NCBI RefSeq assembly: GCF_030270585.1
Contig: NZ_BSYI01000003.1
Coordinates: forward strand, 162,730-226,729
Length of the DNA: 64,000 nucleotides
Origin: Paralimibaculum aggregatum
Lineage (GTDB): Bacteria > Pseudomonadota > Alphaproteobacteria > Rhodobacterales > Rhodobacteraceae
Reading direction: 5' to 3'
Shown here: piece after piece, positions 19,602 to 29,165 of the stretch
Layout: each line of letters starts with the position of its first letter
Position numbering within the stretch: position 1 is the stretch's first letter
Made by a program: the position numbers and the translations under genes
Notes under the pieces: generated by a model
What the model was told of the DNA's origin: nothing
The model's database searches: none
The model's input: only the letters and a program-made list of their open reading frames with translations

Positions 19602-21116
19602 TCACTCCACCCCGAGCTTGGCCTTCACCAGCTTCTGCACCGCCTGCGGGTTGGCCTTGCCGCCGGTCGCCTTCATCACCTGCCCGACGAACCAGCCGGC
19701 CAGCGAGGGCTTGGCCTTGGCCTGCTCCACCTTGTCCGGGTTGGCGGCGATCACCGCGTCGACCGCGGCCTCGATGGCGCCGGTGTCGGTGACCTGCTTC
19801 ATGCCGCGAGCCTCGACGATCTCCGCCGGGTCGCCGCCCTCATTGTAGACGATCTCGAAGAGGTCCTTGGCGATCTTGCCGGAGATGTCGCCCTTGGCGA
19901 TCAGGTCGAGAATGCCGCCGAGCTGCGCCGCCGAGACCGGGCTCTCCGCGATGCCGTGGCCCTCCTTGTTGAGCCGGCCGAAGAGCTCGTTGATCACCCA
20001 GTTGGCCGCCGCCTTGCCGTCGCGCCCCTCGGCCACCGCCTCGAAGAAGTCGGCATTGGCGCGCTCGGCCACCAGCACGCCGGCATCGTATTCGGTGATG
20101 CCGTAGCTCGCCACCAGCCGCGCCTTCTTCTCGTCCGGCAGCTCCGGCAGCCCGGCGGCGATCTCGTCCACCAGCTCCTGCCCGAACTCGAGCGGCAGCA
20201 GGTCGGGATCGGGGAAATAGCGGTAGTCATGCGCCTCCTCCTTGGAGCGCATCGACCGCGTCTCGCCCTTGGTCGGGTTGTAGAGCCGGGTCTCCTGGTC
20301 GATCGTGCCGCCATCCTCGAGGATCGCGATCTGGCGGCGCGCCTCGTACTCGATCGCCTGGATGATGAAGCGCATCGAGTTCATGTTCTTGATCTCGCAG
20401 CGCGTGCCGAGATGGGAGAAATCCCCGGTCTCGCGGAACTTCTCGTAGGCGCCGCGCCGGCAGACCGAGACGTTGACATCGGCCCGTAGCGAGCCCTCCT
20501 GCATGTTGCCGTCGCAGGTGCCGAGATAGCGCAGGATCTGGCGCAGCTTGCGCACGTATTCCGCCGCCTCCTCCGGCCCGCGGATGTCCGGCCGGCTGAC
20601 GATCTCCATCAGCGCCACGCCGGTGCGGTTGAGATCGACGAAGGAGAGCGCCGGGTCCATGTCGTGGATCGACTTGCCGGCATCCTGCTCGAGATGGATG
20701 CGCTCGATGCGCACGCGGCGCGCGACGCCCGGCTCCATGTCCACCAGCACCTCGCCCTCGCCGACGATGGGGTGCTTGAACTGGCTGATCTGGTAGCCCT
20801 GCGGCAGGTCGGGGTAGAAGTAGTTCTTCCGGTCGAAGACCGAGCGCAGGTTGATCTCCGCCTTCAGCCCGAGGCCGGTGCGGATCGCCTGCTCGACGCA
20901 GCCGCGGTTGATCACCGGCAGCATCCCCGGCATCGCCGCATCCACCAGGCTGACCTGGGTGTTCGGCTCGGCGCCGAAGGCGGTCGAGGCGCCGGAGAAC
21001 AGCTTCGCCGCGGATGCGACCTGGGCATGGACCTCCATGCCGATGACGATTTCCCAGTCCTCCTTGACGCCGGCGATCGTCTTCGGCGTGGGCTCGCGGT
21101 AGCTCAGTCCGGTCAT
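19602..21116 (-). CDS. gatB: Aspartyl/glutamyl-tRNA(Asn/Gln) amidotransferase subunit B
   Basis: GatB is the kinase/tRNA-binding subunit of GatCAB, which amidates misacylated Glu-tRNA(Gln) and Asp-tRNA(Asn). The 504-aa product contains [12 protein letters not shown], the signature [56 protein letters not shown] sequence, [13 protein letters not shown] and the C-terminal YqeY-like tail ending [14 protein letters not shown]. The start at 21116 ([22 protein letters not shown]) is the usual one. The same frame stays open for a further 2.6 kb upstream, but that is antisense to other genes. Confidence 0.98.
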   Translation of the reverse strand: MTGLSYREPTPKTIAGVKEDWEIVIGMEVHAQVASAAKLFSGASTAFGAEPNTQVSLVDAAMPGMLPVINRGCVEQAIRTGLGLKAEINLRSVFDRKNYFYPDLPQGYQISQFKHPIVGEGEVLVDMEPGVARRVRIERIHLEQDAGKSIHDMDPALSFVDLNRTGVALMEIVSRPDIRGPEEAAEYVRKLRQILRYLGTCDGNMQEGSLRADVNVSVCRRGAYEKFRETGDFSHLGTRCEIKNMNSMRFIIQAIEYEARRQIAILEDGGTIDQETRLYNPTKGETRSMRSKEEAHDYRYFPDPDLLPLEFGQELVDEIAAGLPELPDEKKARLVASYGITEYDAGVLVAERANADFFEAVAEGRDGKAAANWVINELFGRLNKEGHGIAESPVSAAQLGGILDLIAKGDISGKIAKDLFEIVYNEGGDPAEIVEARGMKQVTDTGAIEAAVDAVIAANPDKVEQAKAKPSLAGWFVGQVMKATGGKANPQAVQKLVKAKLGVE

Positions 21117-21311
21117 GGGTGCCTCGGCTCTTCGGGTCTCTTCAACGTCCCAGCTTCTAGAAATCCCGCTGCCCGCAGGCAAGGGCCGGTCGCCGGTCAT
21201 CGCGTGCATTACGTTGACGTAATTGCCTGTGTGCCGGAACCTCGGGACAGGACCACGACTCTGTTTCGACCCTCGGGAGACCCGGGAATCCAAGGAAGAC
21301 AGGAGGAGACG

Positions 21312-21995
21312 ATGACCAATCTGCAGGCTGGCGGGATCGCGATGATGGCGGCCGCAACCCTTGCCCTCGGCGCCGAGCGCGGCGCGGCGGCGACCTTCGA
21401 TCTCACCGGTGCGGGGCCGGACATGGCGACGCTGGTGCTGAGCGTCGACGGCATCGGCCTCACGATCTCGCCGGCGGGCAGCACCGGCACGCCGTCGATC
21501 ACCCAGAACGCCGGAGGCATCGGCGTGATCGGCACGGCGGGGGCGATGATCACCGACGGCGTGGCCGAGATCGACAGCCGGCTCACGGTGCTCGGCTTCA
21601 GCTACGGCAACGATGTCATCCTCACCTTCGACCAGGTGGTGGAGCTCGACCTGCTCTCCTTCGGCAATTTCGAGGATGGCGACGATTTCGGGCTGGTCGT
21701 CGACGGCAACACCCTGTTCGGCGCCAATGCCGTCTCGCAGGCGGATCTCGGGGTCGACGACATGCTCGAGCTCGCCGCCGAGCTGACCCTCGCCGAGCGG
21801 ACCGGCACCGTGTTCCGGCTCAACACCGCCGTGGTCGACGGCGGCCCCTTCGGCACGGACGACGTCGACAGCTTCCTGCTTTCCGAGGTCACCGTGACCG
21901 CGTCCAGCTCGGAGATCCCGGTGCCGCCGGCGCTGCCGCTGATGCTCGGCGCGCTGGCGCTGCTCGGATACCGCGCGCGGGGGCGCCGCAGCTAG
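21312..21995 (+). CDS. Secreted protein with PEP/VPLPA-CTERM-like C-terminal sorting signal
   Basis: The 227-aa product has an N-terminal signal peptide ([22 protein letters not shown]) and a beta-rich middle with many Asp/Gly/Val. Its C-terminus is a tripartite tail: IPVPPALPL, a hydrophobic helix ([10 protein letters not shown]) and a terminal RARGRRS basic cluster. This layout matches PEP-CTERM or VPLPA-CTERM proteins, which are processed by exosortase-type or related membrane proteases in species that make exopolysaccharide. No exosortase gene lies in the window. Strong RBS: AGGAGGAGACG. A second CTERM protein is at 41400-42086. Confidence 0.8.
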   Translation: MTNLQAGGIAMMAAATLALGAERGAAATFDLTGAGPDMATLVLSVDGIGLTISPAGSTGTPSITQNAGGIGVIGTAGAMITDGVAEIDSRLTVLGFSYGNDVILTFDQVVELDLLSFGNFEDGDDFGLVVDGNTLFGANAVSQADLGVDDMLELAAELTLAERTGTVFRLNTAVVDGGPFGTDDVDSFLLSEVTVTASSSEIPVPPALPLMLGALALLGYRARGRRS

Positions 21996-22178
21996 GCCGC
22001 GCGCCGGGGCACCGCGCCCGGGCGGCCCCCCCGGCCGGAGCGGCGCGGTCGCCGCCGCGCCGGCCGATACACGCGCGCGCCAATTGAAACGCGGGCCGAA
22101 ATCAAGCGGATACAGGGGCTGCCCATCTGCCTCGTCGCGGCAGGCAAGGCCGCGAGCACAGAGGCAATGGAGAAAGAC

Positions 22179-22475
22179 ATGCCCGTATACATCAAGTTCG
22201 ACGGCGTCGAGGGCGAGAGCCGGGCCGCCAGCACCCCGAAGCTGCAGGAGGCCTGTGCCGACGGCACCTTCATGGCCGGCGACGACGGCTTCGCCTTCGC
22301 TCCGGTCGAGGCGCCCATGCAGACCCGCGAGTCGCTCGAGGCGGCGGGTCTCGAGGTGGTGGTTGCGGCCGCCACCACCGAGTCGCTGCCGGCAGAGGAC
22401 CTGCAGCTCAACTACATCGAGATCGTGTTCGATCATTCCGTCGAGGGCGGCGCGACCGACGCCATCATCGGCTGA
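22179..22475 (+). CDS. Small protein resembling the N-terminus of Hcp-type proteins
   Basis: This 98-aa protein begins [14 protein letters not shown], which resembles the opening beta strand of type VI secretion Hcp proteins. It is shorter than Hcp (~160 aa) and ends in a clean stop, and [13 protein letters not shown] sequence ([17 protein letters not shown]) follows. The start at 22179 has GGAG 8 nt upstream; an in-frame ATG at 22167 is possible. No other type VI genes lie nearby, so a T6SS role is not supported. Tandem 15-bp repeats begin 10 bp after the stop. Confidence 0.65.
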   Translation: MPVYIKFDGVEGESRAASTPKLQEACADGTFMAGDDGFAFAPVEAPMQTRESLEAAGLEVVVAAATTESLPAEDLQLNYIEIVFDHSVEGGATDAIIG

Positions 22476-22485
22476 CCGCACGACC

Positions 22486-22525
22486 GTCCACGACAGGGCT
22501 GTCCACGACAGGGCTGTCCACGACA
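22486..22525. repeat. Tandem 15-bp repeat, about 2.7 copies
   Basis: The unit GTCCACGACAGGGCT occurs at 22486-22500 and 22501-22515, and its first ten bases again at 22516-22525, between the Hcp-like gene and the EamA transporter gene. It is too short for a CRISPR array and has no spacer. It may be a slippage-derived minisatellite. Confidence 0.85.
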
Positions 22526-22610
22526 CGACCGCCCGCGCAGGAAACGGGCGGACACCGTCGCCCACCCCGGCTATCCCTCCTTCCGGCAATGCAGGGCACG
22601 GGAGGCAGGG

Positions 22611-23573
22611 ATGGCCGGACAGGGCATGACGAGCGGCGTGGGGGCAATGCTGCTCGCGCTCTCGCTCCTCTGGGGCGGGTCCTTCCTCTTCGTCGGCATC
22701 GCGGTGGCGGAGCTGCCACCCTTCACCATCGTCGCGCTGCGCGTCGGGCTCGCCGCGCTCGCCCTCTGGGCGGTGCTGGCGCTGACCGGCGCGCGCGTGC
22801 CGCGGAGCGCGCGCATCTGGGCGGCCTTCCTCGCCATGGGATGCCTGAACAACGCGATCCCGTTCAGCCTGATCGTCTGGGGGCAGACGCAGATCGCCTC
22901 CGGCCTTGCCGCCATCCTCAACGCGACGACACCGATCTTCACCGTGCTGCTGGCGCACTGGCTGACGGCGGACGAGCGGCTCACGGGGGCGAAGCTCGCC
23001 GGTGTCGGGCTCGGGCTCGCCGGGGTCGCGGTGATGGTCGGGCTCGATGCGCTGGAGGGGCTGGGCGCGGCGGTGCCGGCGCAGCTCGCGGTGCTGGCGG
23101 CGGCGCTCTCCTATGCCGCGGCGGGGATCTTCGGCCGGCGGTTCCGTGCCATGGGGGTGAGCCCGCTGACCACCGCGGCGGGGCAGGTGACCGGCTCGGC
23201 GCTGCTGATCCTGCCGCTGGCGCTGTGGCTCGAGCGGCCCTGGGCGCTCGCGGCGCCCTCTGCCGGCACCTGGGCCGCGGTGGCGGCGCTCGCGCTCCTC
23301 TCCACGGCGCTCGCCTATCTGCTCTATTTCCGCATCCTTGCCGCGGCGGGCGCGACGGTGCTGCTGCTCGTCACCTTCCTGATCCCGCCATCGGCCATCG
23401 CCATGGGCTGGCTGGTGCTGGACGAGCGGCTGGAGCCCCGCCACGCCGCGGGGCTCGCGCTGATCCTCGCCGGCCTCGCCGCCATCGACGGCCGGGCGGC
23501 GCGGCTCATTCGGCGGGGGAAGCGCCCGCCGCCGCCTTCGCCGCGACCTGCTCGGCGGCCTCCCGCTCCCTGA
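22611..23573 (+). CDS. EamA/DMT-superfamily transporter
   Basis: The 320-aa protein has ten predicted transmembrane segments in two EamA repeats ([19 protein letters not shown] at the start; [14 protein letters not shown] at the repeat boundary; second half to RAARLIRRG), typical of drug/metabolite exporters. The substrate is unknown. The C-terminal ~22 residues (Pro/Arg-rich) overlap the 3' end of the convergent TerC gene by 68 bp, so this tail may be a late run-on rather than conserved sequence. ATG at 22611 or 22626 are both plausible; the first has GGAGGCAGGG upstream. Confidence 0.88.
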   Translation: MAGQGMTSGVGAMLLALSLLWGGSFLFVGIAVAELPPFTIVALRVGLAALALWAVLALTGARVPRSARIWAAFLAMGCLNNAIPFSLIVWGQTQIASGLAAILNATTPIFTVLLAHWLTADERLTGAKLAGVGLGLAGVAVMVGLDALEGLGAAVPAQLAVLAAALSYAAAGIFGRRFRAMGVSPLTTAAGQVTGSALLILPLALWLERPWALAAPSAGTWAAVAALALLSTALAYLLYFRILAAAGATVLLLVTFLIPPSAIAMGWLVLDERLEPRHAAGLALILAGLAAIDGRAARLIRRGKRPPPPSPRPARRPPAP

Positions 23574-24342
23574 GGCGGGCGAGCTTCTTCTGGTAGCCGG
23601 TCTGCAGGATGTCCACCGCCACCAGCACCGCGATCGAGAAGTAGAAGGTCGCCTTCGACATCGGCTCCACCGCATAGCCGAAGAGATGCAGGTGCGGCTC
23701 CGCGGCATGGCCCGATTCGCCGAGCAGCACGACGCCGACGATCAACAGGATGAAGAGCCCGAGCACCTCGTATTTGCGATTGTTGCGGATGAAGCTCGAG
23801 ACCGTGTCGGCCAGCAGCAGCATGCCGACACCCGAGGCGATGATCGCGATCGCCAGCAGCGGGAAGAGATCGGTGATCGCCAGCGCCGAGAGGATCGAAT
23901 CGAACGAGAAGATCAGGTTCATCAGCACGATCATCGCGATCACCGCGGTGGCCGATTTCGGCTCGCGGCCCTCGGTGTGCTCGGGGTCCTCGATCTTCAG
24001 CAGGTGGTTGATCTCCTTCACCGCGGTATACATCAGGAAGGCGCCGCCGAAGACGAAGATCACGGTGGAGAAGTTGACCCCGCCCTCGATGATGCCCGGA
24101 ATCGCGAACACGTAGAAGGGCTCGGCCAGCGCCTCGATCAGCTGGATCATCGCGAACAGCAGCACGATGCGCAGGCCGATCGCGATCAGGATGCCGGTGC
24201 GGCGCACGCGGGCCTGGTCGGCCGCCGGTGCGCGCTGGCTCTCGATGCTGATATAGAGCAGGTTGTCGAAGCCGAGAACGGCCTGCAGGAAGATCAGGAC
24301 GCCGAGATTGAGGAGGCTCGTGAGGGTGAACAGCTCGTCCAT
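23506..24342 (-). CDS. TerC-family integral membrane protein
   Basis: The 278-aa protein has about eight hydrophobic segments and the TerC acidic motifs [12 protein letters not shown] and [12 protein letters not shown] in membrane segments; a cytoplasmic loop ([17 protein letters not shown]) separates the halves. TerC proteins are linked to tellurite resistance or metal (often manganese) efflux at the cytoplasmic membrane. A yybP-ykoY-type manganese leader was looked for in the upstream ~110 bp and not seen. The C-terminus is a charged Ala/Glu-rich tail that overlaps the EamA gene convergently. Confidence 0.9.
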   Translation of the reverse strand: MDELFTLTSLLNLGVLIFLQAVLGFDNLLYISIESQRAPAADQARVRRTGILIAIGLRIVLLFAMIQLIEALAEPFYVFAIPGIIEGGVNFSTVIFVFGGAFLMYTAVKEINHLLKIEDPEHTEGREPKSATAVIAMIVLMNLIFSFDSILSALAITDLFPLLAIAIIASGVGMLLLADTVSSFIRNNRKYEVLGLFILLIVGVVLLGESGHAAEPHLHLFGYAVEPMSKATFYFSIAVLVAVDILQTGYQKKLARLREREAAEQVAAKAAAGASPAE

Positions 24343-24453
24343 GGCGGGCTCCTTTGCCGGGGTTGCCGTGGCTCTGCGCCGGGGCGCGGGGCGGTCCGAA
24401 AGCTCGGGGGCGTTCTACCGGTGCCGCGGGGTCCGCTCAAGGAAGGAAAGCCC

Positions 24454-24882
24454 ATGATCGCAACCATCGGCTATGCGAAGGCAACCCAGGACGCGCTGAT
24501 CGCGCGGCTGCAGGGGGCCGGAATCGGGCGGCTCGTCGATGTGCGCGCGGTGGCCGCCTCGCGCCGGGCCGGCTTCTCCAAGCGGGTGCTGGCGGCGAGC
24601 CTCGGGGAAGCCGGGATCGACTATGTGCATCTGCGGGGGCTCGGCACCCCGAAGCCCGGGCGCGACGCGGCGCGCAAGGGCCGGGTGGACGAGATGCGGG
24701 CGATCTTCGCCGCGCATCTCGAGACGCCGGAGGCGCAGGACGACTGGGCAAGGCTGCTCGCGCTGGTCGAGGAGGGGCCGCTGGCGCTCCTCTGCTACTG
24801 CGAGCATGCCGCCGGCTGCCACCGCCGCGTGCTCAGCGAACGGCTCGAGGCGGAGACGGGCCGCGGCTGGACGGATCTCTGA
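24454..24882 (+). CDS. DUF488 family protein
   Basis: This is a complete 142-aa DUF488 protein: MIATIGYAKATQDALIARL at the start, LVDVRAVAASRRAGFSK, YVHLRGLGTP, and the terminal CYCEHAAGCHRRVLSERL with its conserved Cys and His residues. The family function is not established. It is divergent from terC with a 111-bp gap, and the RBS GGAAGGAAAG is strong. The large hairpin at 24886 starts three bases after its stop. Confidence 0.93.
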   Translation: MIATIGYAKATQDALIARLQGAGIGRLVDVRAVAASRRAGFSKRVLAASLGEAGIDYVHLRGLGTPKPGRDAARKGRVDEMRAIFAAHLETPEAQDDWARLLALVEEGPLALLCYCEHAAGCHRRVLSERLEAETGRGWTDL

Positions 24883-24885
24883 TCC

Positions 24886-24968
24886 CCGCCCCCCTGTCCC
24901 GCAGCCGGAGCGGGGCGCGCCCGCCCGCCCACCCCGCGCCCCGCTCCGGCCGCGGGACAGGGGGGCGG
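24886..24968. repeat. Long hairpin element with 15-nt C-rich loop (copy 2)
   Basis: A 17-bp perfect outer stem (24886-24902 with 24952-24968), a 2x2 internal mismatch, then a 15-bp perfect inner stem (24905-24919 with 24935-24949) close on the loop CCCGCCCGCCCACCC. The loop differs by one base from that of the element at 13166-13246, although the outer stems are unrelated. It lies between the DUF488 stop and tRNA-Arg. It could end transcription structurally, but it has no T-run. Confidence 0.75.
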
Positions 24969-25024
24969 AACCGGCCGCCGCGCCGCGTTGCGCCCCGCCT
25001 GCGGCGAGGGTAAGGAGGGCGCAT

Positions 25025-25101
25025 GGCCCCGTAGCTCAACTGGATAGAGCACCGGACTTCTAATCCGACGGCTGCAGGTTCGAGTCCTGCCGGGGTCGCC
25101 A
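25025..25101 (+). tRNA. tRNA-Arg (anticodon TCT)
   Basis: The 77-nt sequence folds as a full cloverleaf: acceptor GGCCCCG with CGGGGTC, D arm GCTCAACTGGATAGAGC, anticodon arm CCGGA-CTTCTAA-TCCGA giving anticodon TCT (reads AGA/AGG), and T arm with GGTTCGAGTCC. The CCA end is encoded (25099-25101). AGA and AGG are rare codons in such a GC-rich genome. Confidence 0.97.
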
Positions 25102-25237
25102 GTGCTGCCGCGCCAGCGCGGCGTCCGGCCGGCATGCCGGCCCGTTTCCTCGGCTGACCGACACCGCGCGCCCCGCCGCCGCCGGGTGTTCTCCGATGGC
25201 CCGGCGCCGGTGCCGCCATGCCCGGCCGGAGGGCCGC

Positions 25238-25262
25238 GTGCATTGCACCTAGTGCGCTGCAC
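25238..25262. promoter_or_regulatory. Tandem palindromes upstream of ccr, probable operator
   Basis: Two 11-bp palindromes of the form GTGC-N3-GCAC stand in tandem: GTGCATTGCAC (25238-25248) and GTGCGCTGCAC (25252-25262), separated by CTA, about 100 bp before the ccr start. The TGC-N3-GCA core resembles the site reported for the PHB regulator PhaR (CTGC-N3/4-GCAG). The 9-mer TGCGCTGCA recurs before the PhaJ-like gene (30233-30241). A second repeat, TTGCGCG twice 12 bp apart, lies closer to the gene (25327-25345). Confidence 0.5.
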
Positions 25263-25363
25263 AAAGACCCTTGTCAGAGCATTCGTGAAATGTCAGGAAC
25301 GCAAAAGGCTCGGGAGAGCACGAATCTTGCGCGCAGGGTTGCGCGAAGCGCTGGGAGACGAAA

Positions 25364-26635
<1,272 letters not shown>

Positions 26636-26686
26636 CCGCGCGCGGGTGAAACGGCCCGGTCCTGGGGAGGACATCGCGAGACGGAG

Positions 26687-26710
26687 AGGGGCGCCCTGGG
26701 CGCCCCTTTT
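26687..26710 (+). terminator. Intrinsic terminator after ccr
   Basis: A nine-base stem (AGGGGCGCC with GGCGCCCCT) with a CTG loop is followed by TTTT. It lies 50 bp after the ccr stop. Confidence 0.85.
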
Positions 26711-26723
26711 CATGCCGGCCCCG

Positions 26724-26760
26724 TGCCTCGACATGCCACGCCTCGACATGCCACGCCTCG
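26724..26760. repeat. Tandem 15-bp repeat downstream of ccr terminator
   Basis: The unit CGACATGCCACGCCT occurs at 26729-26743 and 26744-26758, with partial copies on either side. Like the repeat at 22486 it has a 15-bp period, but the sequence is different. Confidence 0.75.
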
Positions 26761-26785
26761 CCCTGCCCTGCCGCGGGCCCGGCAG

Positions 26786-27340
26786 TCAGAGGATGCCGGC
26801 GCGGTAGAGATAGAGGCGAGCGGCCTCGGCCTCCTCCGGGTCGTAGAGCCCGGAGCCGGGGTCGCGGTAGAGCGCGAGCAGGCCGAAGGCTGCCTCGCGG
26901 TAGCCCGCCTCGAGCGCCCGCAGATAGAGCGCGTGGGCGCGGGCGGTGTCGCGATCGACGCCGGTGCCGGTGTGGTGGAGCTGGCCGAGGATGTAGTAGG
27001 CGGCGGCGTTCCCGCGGGCTGCGGCGGTGACGAGATGCGCCCGTGCCTCGTCGTATTGCCCGAGCTTCAGCAGCGCCCGCGCGAGCTGCAGGTGGTGGCG
27101 CGGGCGGGCGCCGGACGAGCGGATCGCGGCGCGGCAAGCCGAGGCGGCGGCCGGCGCGTTCAGCTCGGCCAGCTTCACCGGCGGGACCGGGGCGCTGCCG
27201 TCATTCGTCGCCGCGAGACGGTCGCAGCTGGCGCCCGGATCGCTGTCCTGCCCGGCCGGGAGCGCGGCGGCAGGGCCGGCGGCGAGGATCGCGGCGAGAA
27301 GCGCCGGGGCGAGGGCGGTCATGGAGAGAAACCGTTCCAT
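26786..27340 (-). CDS. Secreted Sel1-like/TPR repeat protein
   Basis: The 184-aa product (start MERFLSMTALAP at 27340; MTALAP at 27322 is an alternative) has a signal peptide (ALLAAILAAGPAAALPA). Helical repeats run from residue ~65 to the end: QLARALLKLGQYDEARAHLVTAAARGN, AAYYILGQLHHTGTGVDRDTARAHALYLRALEAGY and EAAFGLLALYRDPGSGLYDPEEAEAARLYLYRA, close to Sel1 repeats. Such proteins usually act as protein-interaction scaffolds in the periplasm. Two cysteines near residues 39 and 69 may pair. It is convergent with ccr. Confidence 0.8.
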   Translation of the reverse strand: MERFLSMTALAPALLAAILAAGPAAALPAGQDSDPGASCDRLAATNDGSAPVPPVKLAELNAPAAASACRAAIRSSGARPRHHLQLARALLKLGQYDEARAHLVTAAARGNAAAYYILGQLHHTGTGVDRDTARAHALYLRALEAGYREAAFGLLALYRDPGSGLYDPEEAEAARLYLYRAGIL

Positions 27341-27462
27341 GTCGGGATCGTCACACAACCGTCACAAATCCGCAAACGGAATGTGATCCGACCCGGCCGC
27401 GGCGGCGCCAGGGCGGCGATGGCGTCTGGCGGCGGCCCGCGCCGCGTGGCAAGGTGCCGGCC

Positions 27463-29085
27463 ATGTTGCACCACCGTTTCACCGCACCGCGCCGGGCCGC
27501 TGCACCGGCGGCCGAGGGCGCCCCGGGCGCCGCCACCGACCTGCTCGGCCGGGCCGATGCCGCGCAGAAGGCCGCCGCGCTGCCACCGCTTTCCGAGGAG
27601 CAGGCCGATGCCTGGGACCGGATCTCCGAGCTGCTGGCGGGGCAGGGGATCGATCTCGTTGCCGGCACCGCCGCGCCGCGCAGCGAGAAGAAGCAGCCGT
27701 CCGAGGTGATCGCCGTCTCCGGCAAGGCCGGCTCGGGCAAGACGGTGCTGCTCGCCGGGCTCGGCGCGGCGCTCTCGGAGGCCGGGCTCGCGGTGGTCAC
27801 GCCCGACTGGGAGAGCCGGCGCAAGGGCAGGGGGCGGTCCTATGCCGTGCTCGCGCCCACCAACAAGGCCGCCTCGGTGCTGCGCGGCAAGGGCGTGGCG
27901 GCGACGACGCTGCACCGCATTCTCTACACCCCGGTCTACGACCCGGAATTCGAGAAGATCGCCGAGTGGCTCGAGGATGCCCGCAAGGCCCGGCCCGAGA
28001 CCGACGTACTGGCCCCCGAGGCGCTCGACCGCGCGCGGGCGGCCTTCGACGAGCACGGCTCGGTGCCCGGTGCGCTGGCGGCGGCAGGTGTCCGCGGCGC
28101 CGACTTCATCACCGGCTGGACCCGGCGCGAGGAGCCGCTCGACATCGCGCTCGTCGACGAGGCCTCGATGCTCGAGCCGCGCCAGCTCGACGACCTGCGC
28201 GAGATCTTCGGGCTGATCGTGCTGTTCGGCGACCCGGCGCAGCTGCCGCCTGTGCGCGGCGCGGCGAAGGGGGCCAAGGCCGACGAGGGCATGGTCTTCG
28301 AGCAGCTTCCGGCGCCGCGGATCTGCCGGCTCGCGCGGGTGCACCGCCAGGCCGGGGACAACCCGATCATCGAGCTCGCGCACCGGCTCGGCGAGCCCGA
28401 TCTCGGCTTCGAGGATTTCGAGGCGGCGGTGGAGCGCGCCGCGGCCGAGGATCCGCGCGTCGAGGTCGCCCAGCGCGCCGATGCCGACCTGATGCGCGAG
28501 AGCCCGGTGCTGGTCTGGCGCAACAAGACGCGGGTGCGGCTGATCGGGGCGTTCCGCGGCGCCCATGGCTGCCCGGAGGCGGCGCTGCTGCCCGGCGAGC
28601 CGCTGATCTGCGACGGGCTCGAGCTGCCGCTCAAGCAGCGCAAGCGCCGGGTCGAGCTGGAGAGCCGCGGGCTGATCAAGGGGGCGCAGGCGCGCTATCT
28701 CGGCCCCGGCTCCAGGCCGGGCTTCGCGCGCGTCGATGTCGCCGGCACCGACGAAGGCGGCATCTCGGTGGCCGCGATCATCCAGGTGGAGCACCCCGAC
28801 GAGACCGAGCCGCGGCTGCTCTCGGCGGCCCGCATGGGGGCGCTCTTCGTCCATGGCGCGGCCTGCACCATCCACAAGGCGCAGGGCAGCCAGTGGCCCG
28901 CCGTGCAGGTCTTCGCGCCCGATCTCTTCGCCGCGGCGCGGGCCGGCGCGGTGGAGGCCGGCGTGCATCTCTGGAAACGGCTGGCCTATGTCGCGATCAC
29001 CCGCGCCGAGGACCGGCTGCTCTGGGTCACGCGCTACCGCATCTCGCGCCCCGCGGCGCCGCTCTCCGAGGCCGCGCAGGGCTGA
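27463..29085 (+). CDS. ATP-dependent RecD-like SF1B helicase
   Basis: The 540-aa protein has SF1B helicase motifs: Walker A SGKAGSGKTVLL (residues ~84-95), motif Ia APTNKAASVLRGKGV, motif II DIALVDEASML, motif III LFGDPAQLPPV, motif IV-like RLARVHRQAGDNPII, and motifs V/VI GAACTIHKAQGSQWPAV and KRLAYVAITRAEDRLLWV. This fits the RecD2-like or AAA_30 helicases found outside RecBCD. It probably acts in DNA repair or recombination. The N-terminal ~30 residues are Ala/Arg-rich; the ATG at 27463 is the first plausible start after the divergent gene. Confidence 0.92.
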   Translation: MLHHRFTAPRRAAAPAAEGAPGAATDLLGRADAAQKAAALPPLSEEQADAWDRISELLAGQGIDLVAGTAAPRSEKKQPSEVIAVSGKAGSGKTVLLAGLGAALSEAGLAVVTPDWESRRKGRGRSYAVLAPTNKAASVLRGKGVAATTLHRILYTPVYDPEFEKIAEWLEDARKARPETDVLAPEALDRARAAFDEHGSVPGALAAAGVRGADFITGWTRREEPLDIALVDEASMLEPRQLDDLREIFGLIVLFGDPAQLPPVRGAAKGAKADEGMVFEQLPAPRICRLARVHRQAGDNPIIELAHRLGEPDLGFEDFEAAVERAAAEDPRVEVAQRADADLMRESPVLVWRNKTRVRLIGAFRGAHGCPEAALLPGEPLICDGLELPLKQRKRRVELESRGLIKGAQARYLGPGSRPGFARVDVAGTDEGGISVAAIIQVEHPDETEPRLLSAARMGALFVHGAACTIHKAQGSQWPAVQVFAPDLFAAARAGAVEAGVHLWKRLAYVAITRAEDRLLWVTRYRISRPAAPLSEAAQG

Positions 29086-29165
29086 CCGACGGCCGCTGCC
29101 CGGGGGGATGGATTTCGCGCCCGCGAGAGACTATGCAGGCGGCGCCGAACCGAGGGGAGAGGGCC

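Noticed and set aside
22486..22525. Possible CRISPR array
   Set aside because: The units are only 15 bp and directly adjacent, with no spacers and no cas genes nearby.
21117..23708. Apparent extension of gatB by about 860 codons upstream
   Set aside because: The extra frame is antisense to the CTERM, Hcp-like and EamA genes and has no conserved features; GatB has its normal length from 21116.
24343..24453. Possible yybP-ykoY (manganese) riboswitch before terC
   Set aside because: The leader is about 110 bp shared with a divergent gene, and I could not find the conserved internal loops.
27319..28968. A 549-codon minus-strand frame opposite the helicase gene
   Set aside because: The plus-strand gene has all helicase motifs, while the antisense product is low-complexity Arg/Ala/His-rich sequence.
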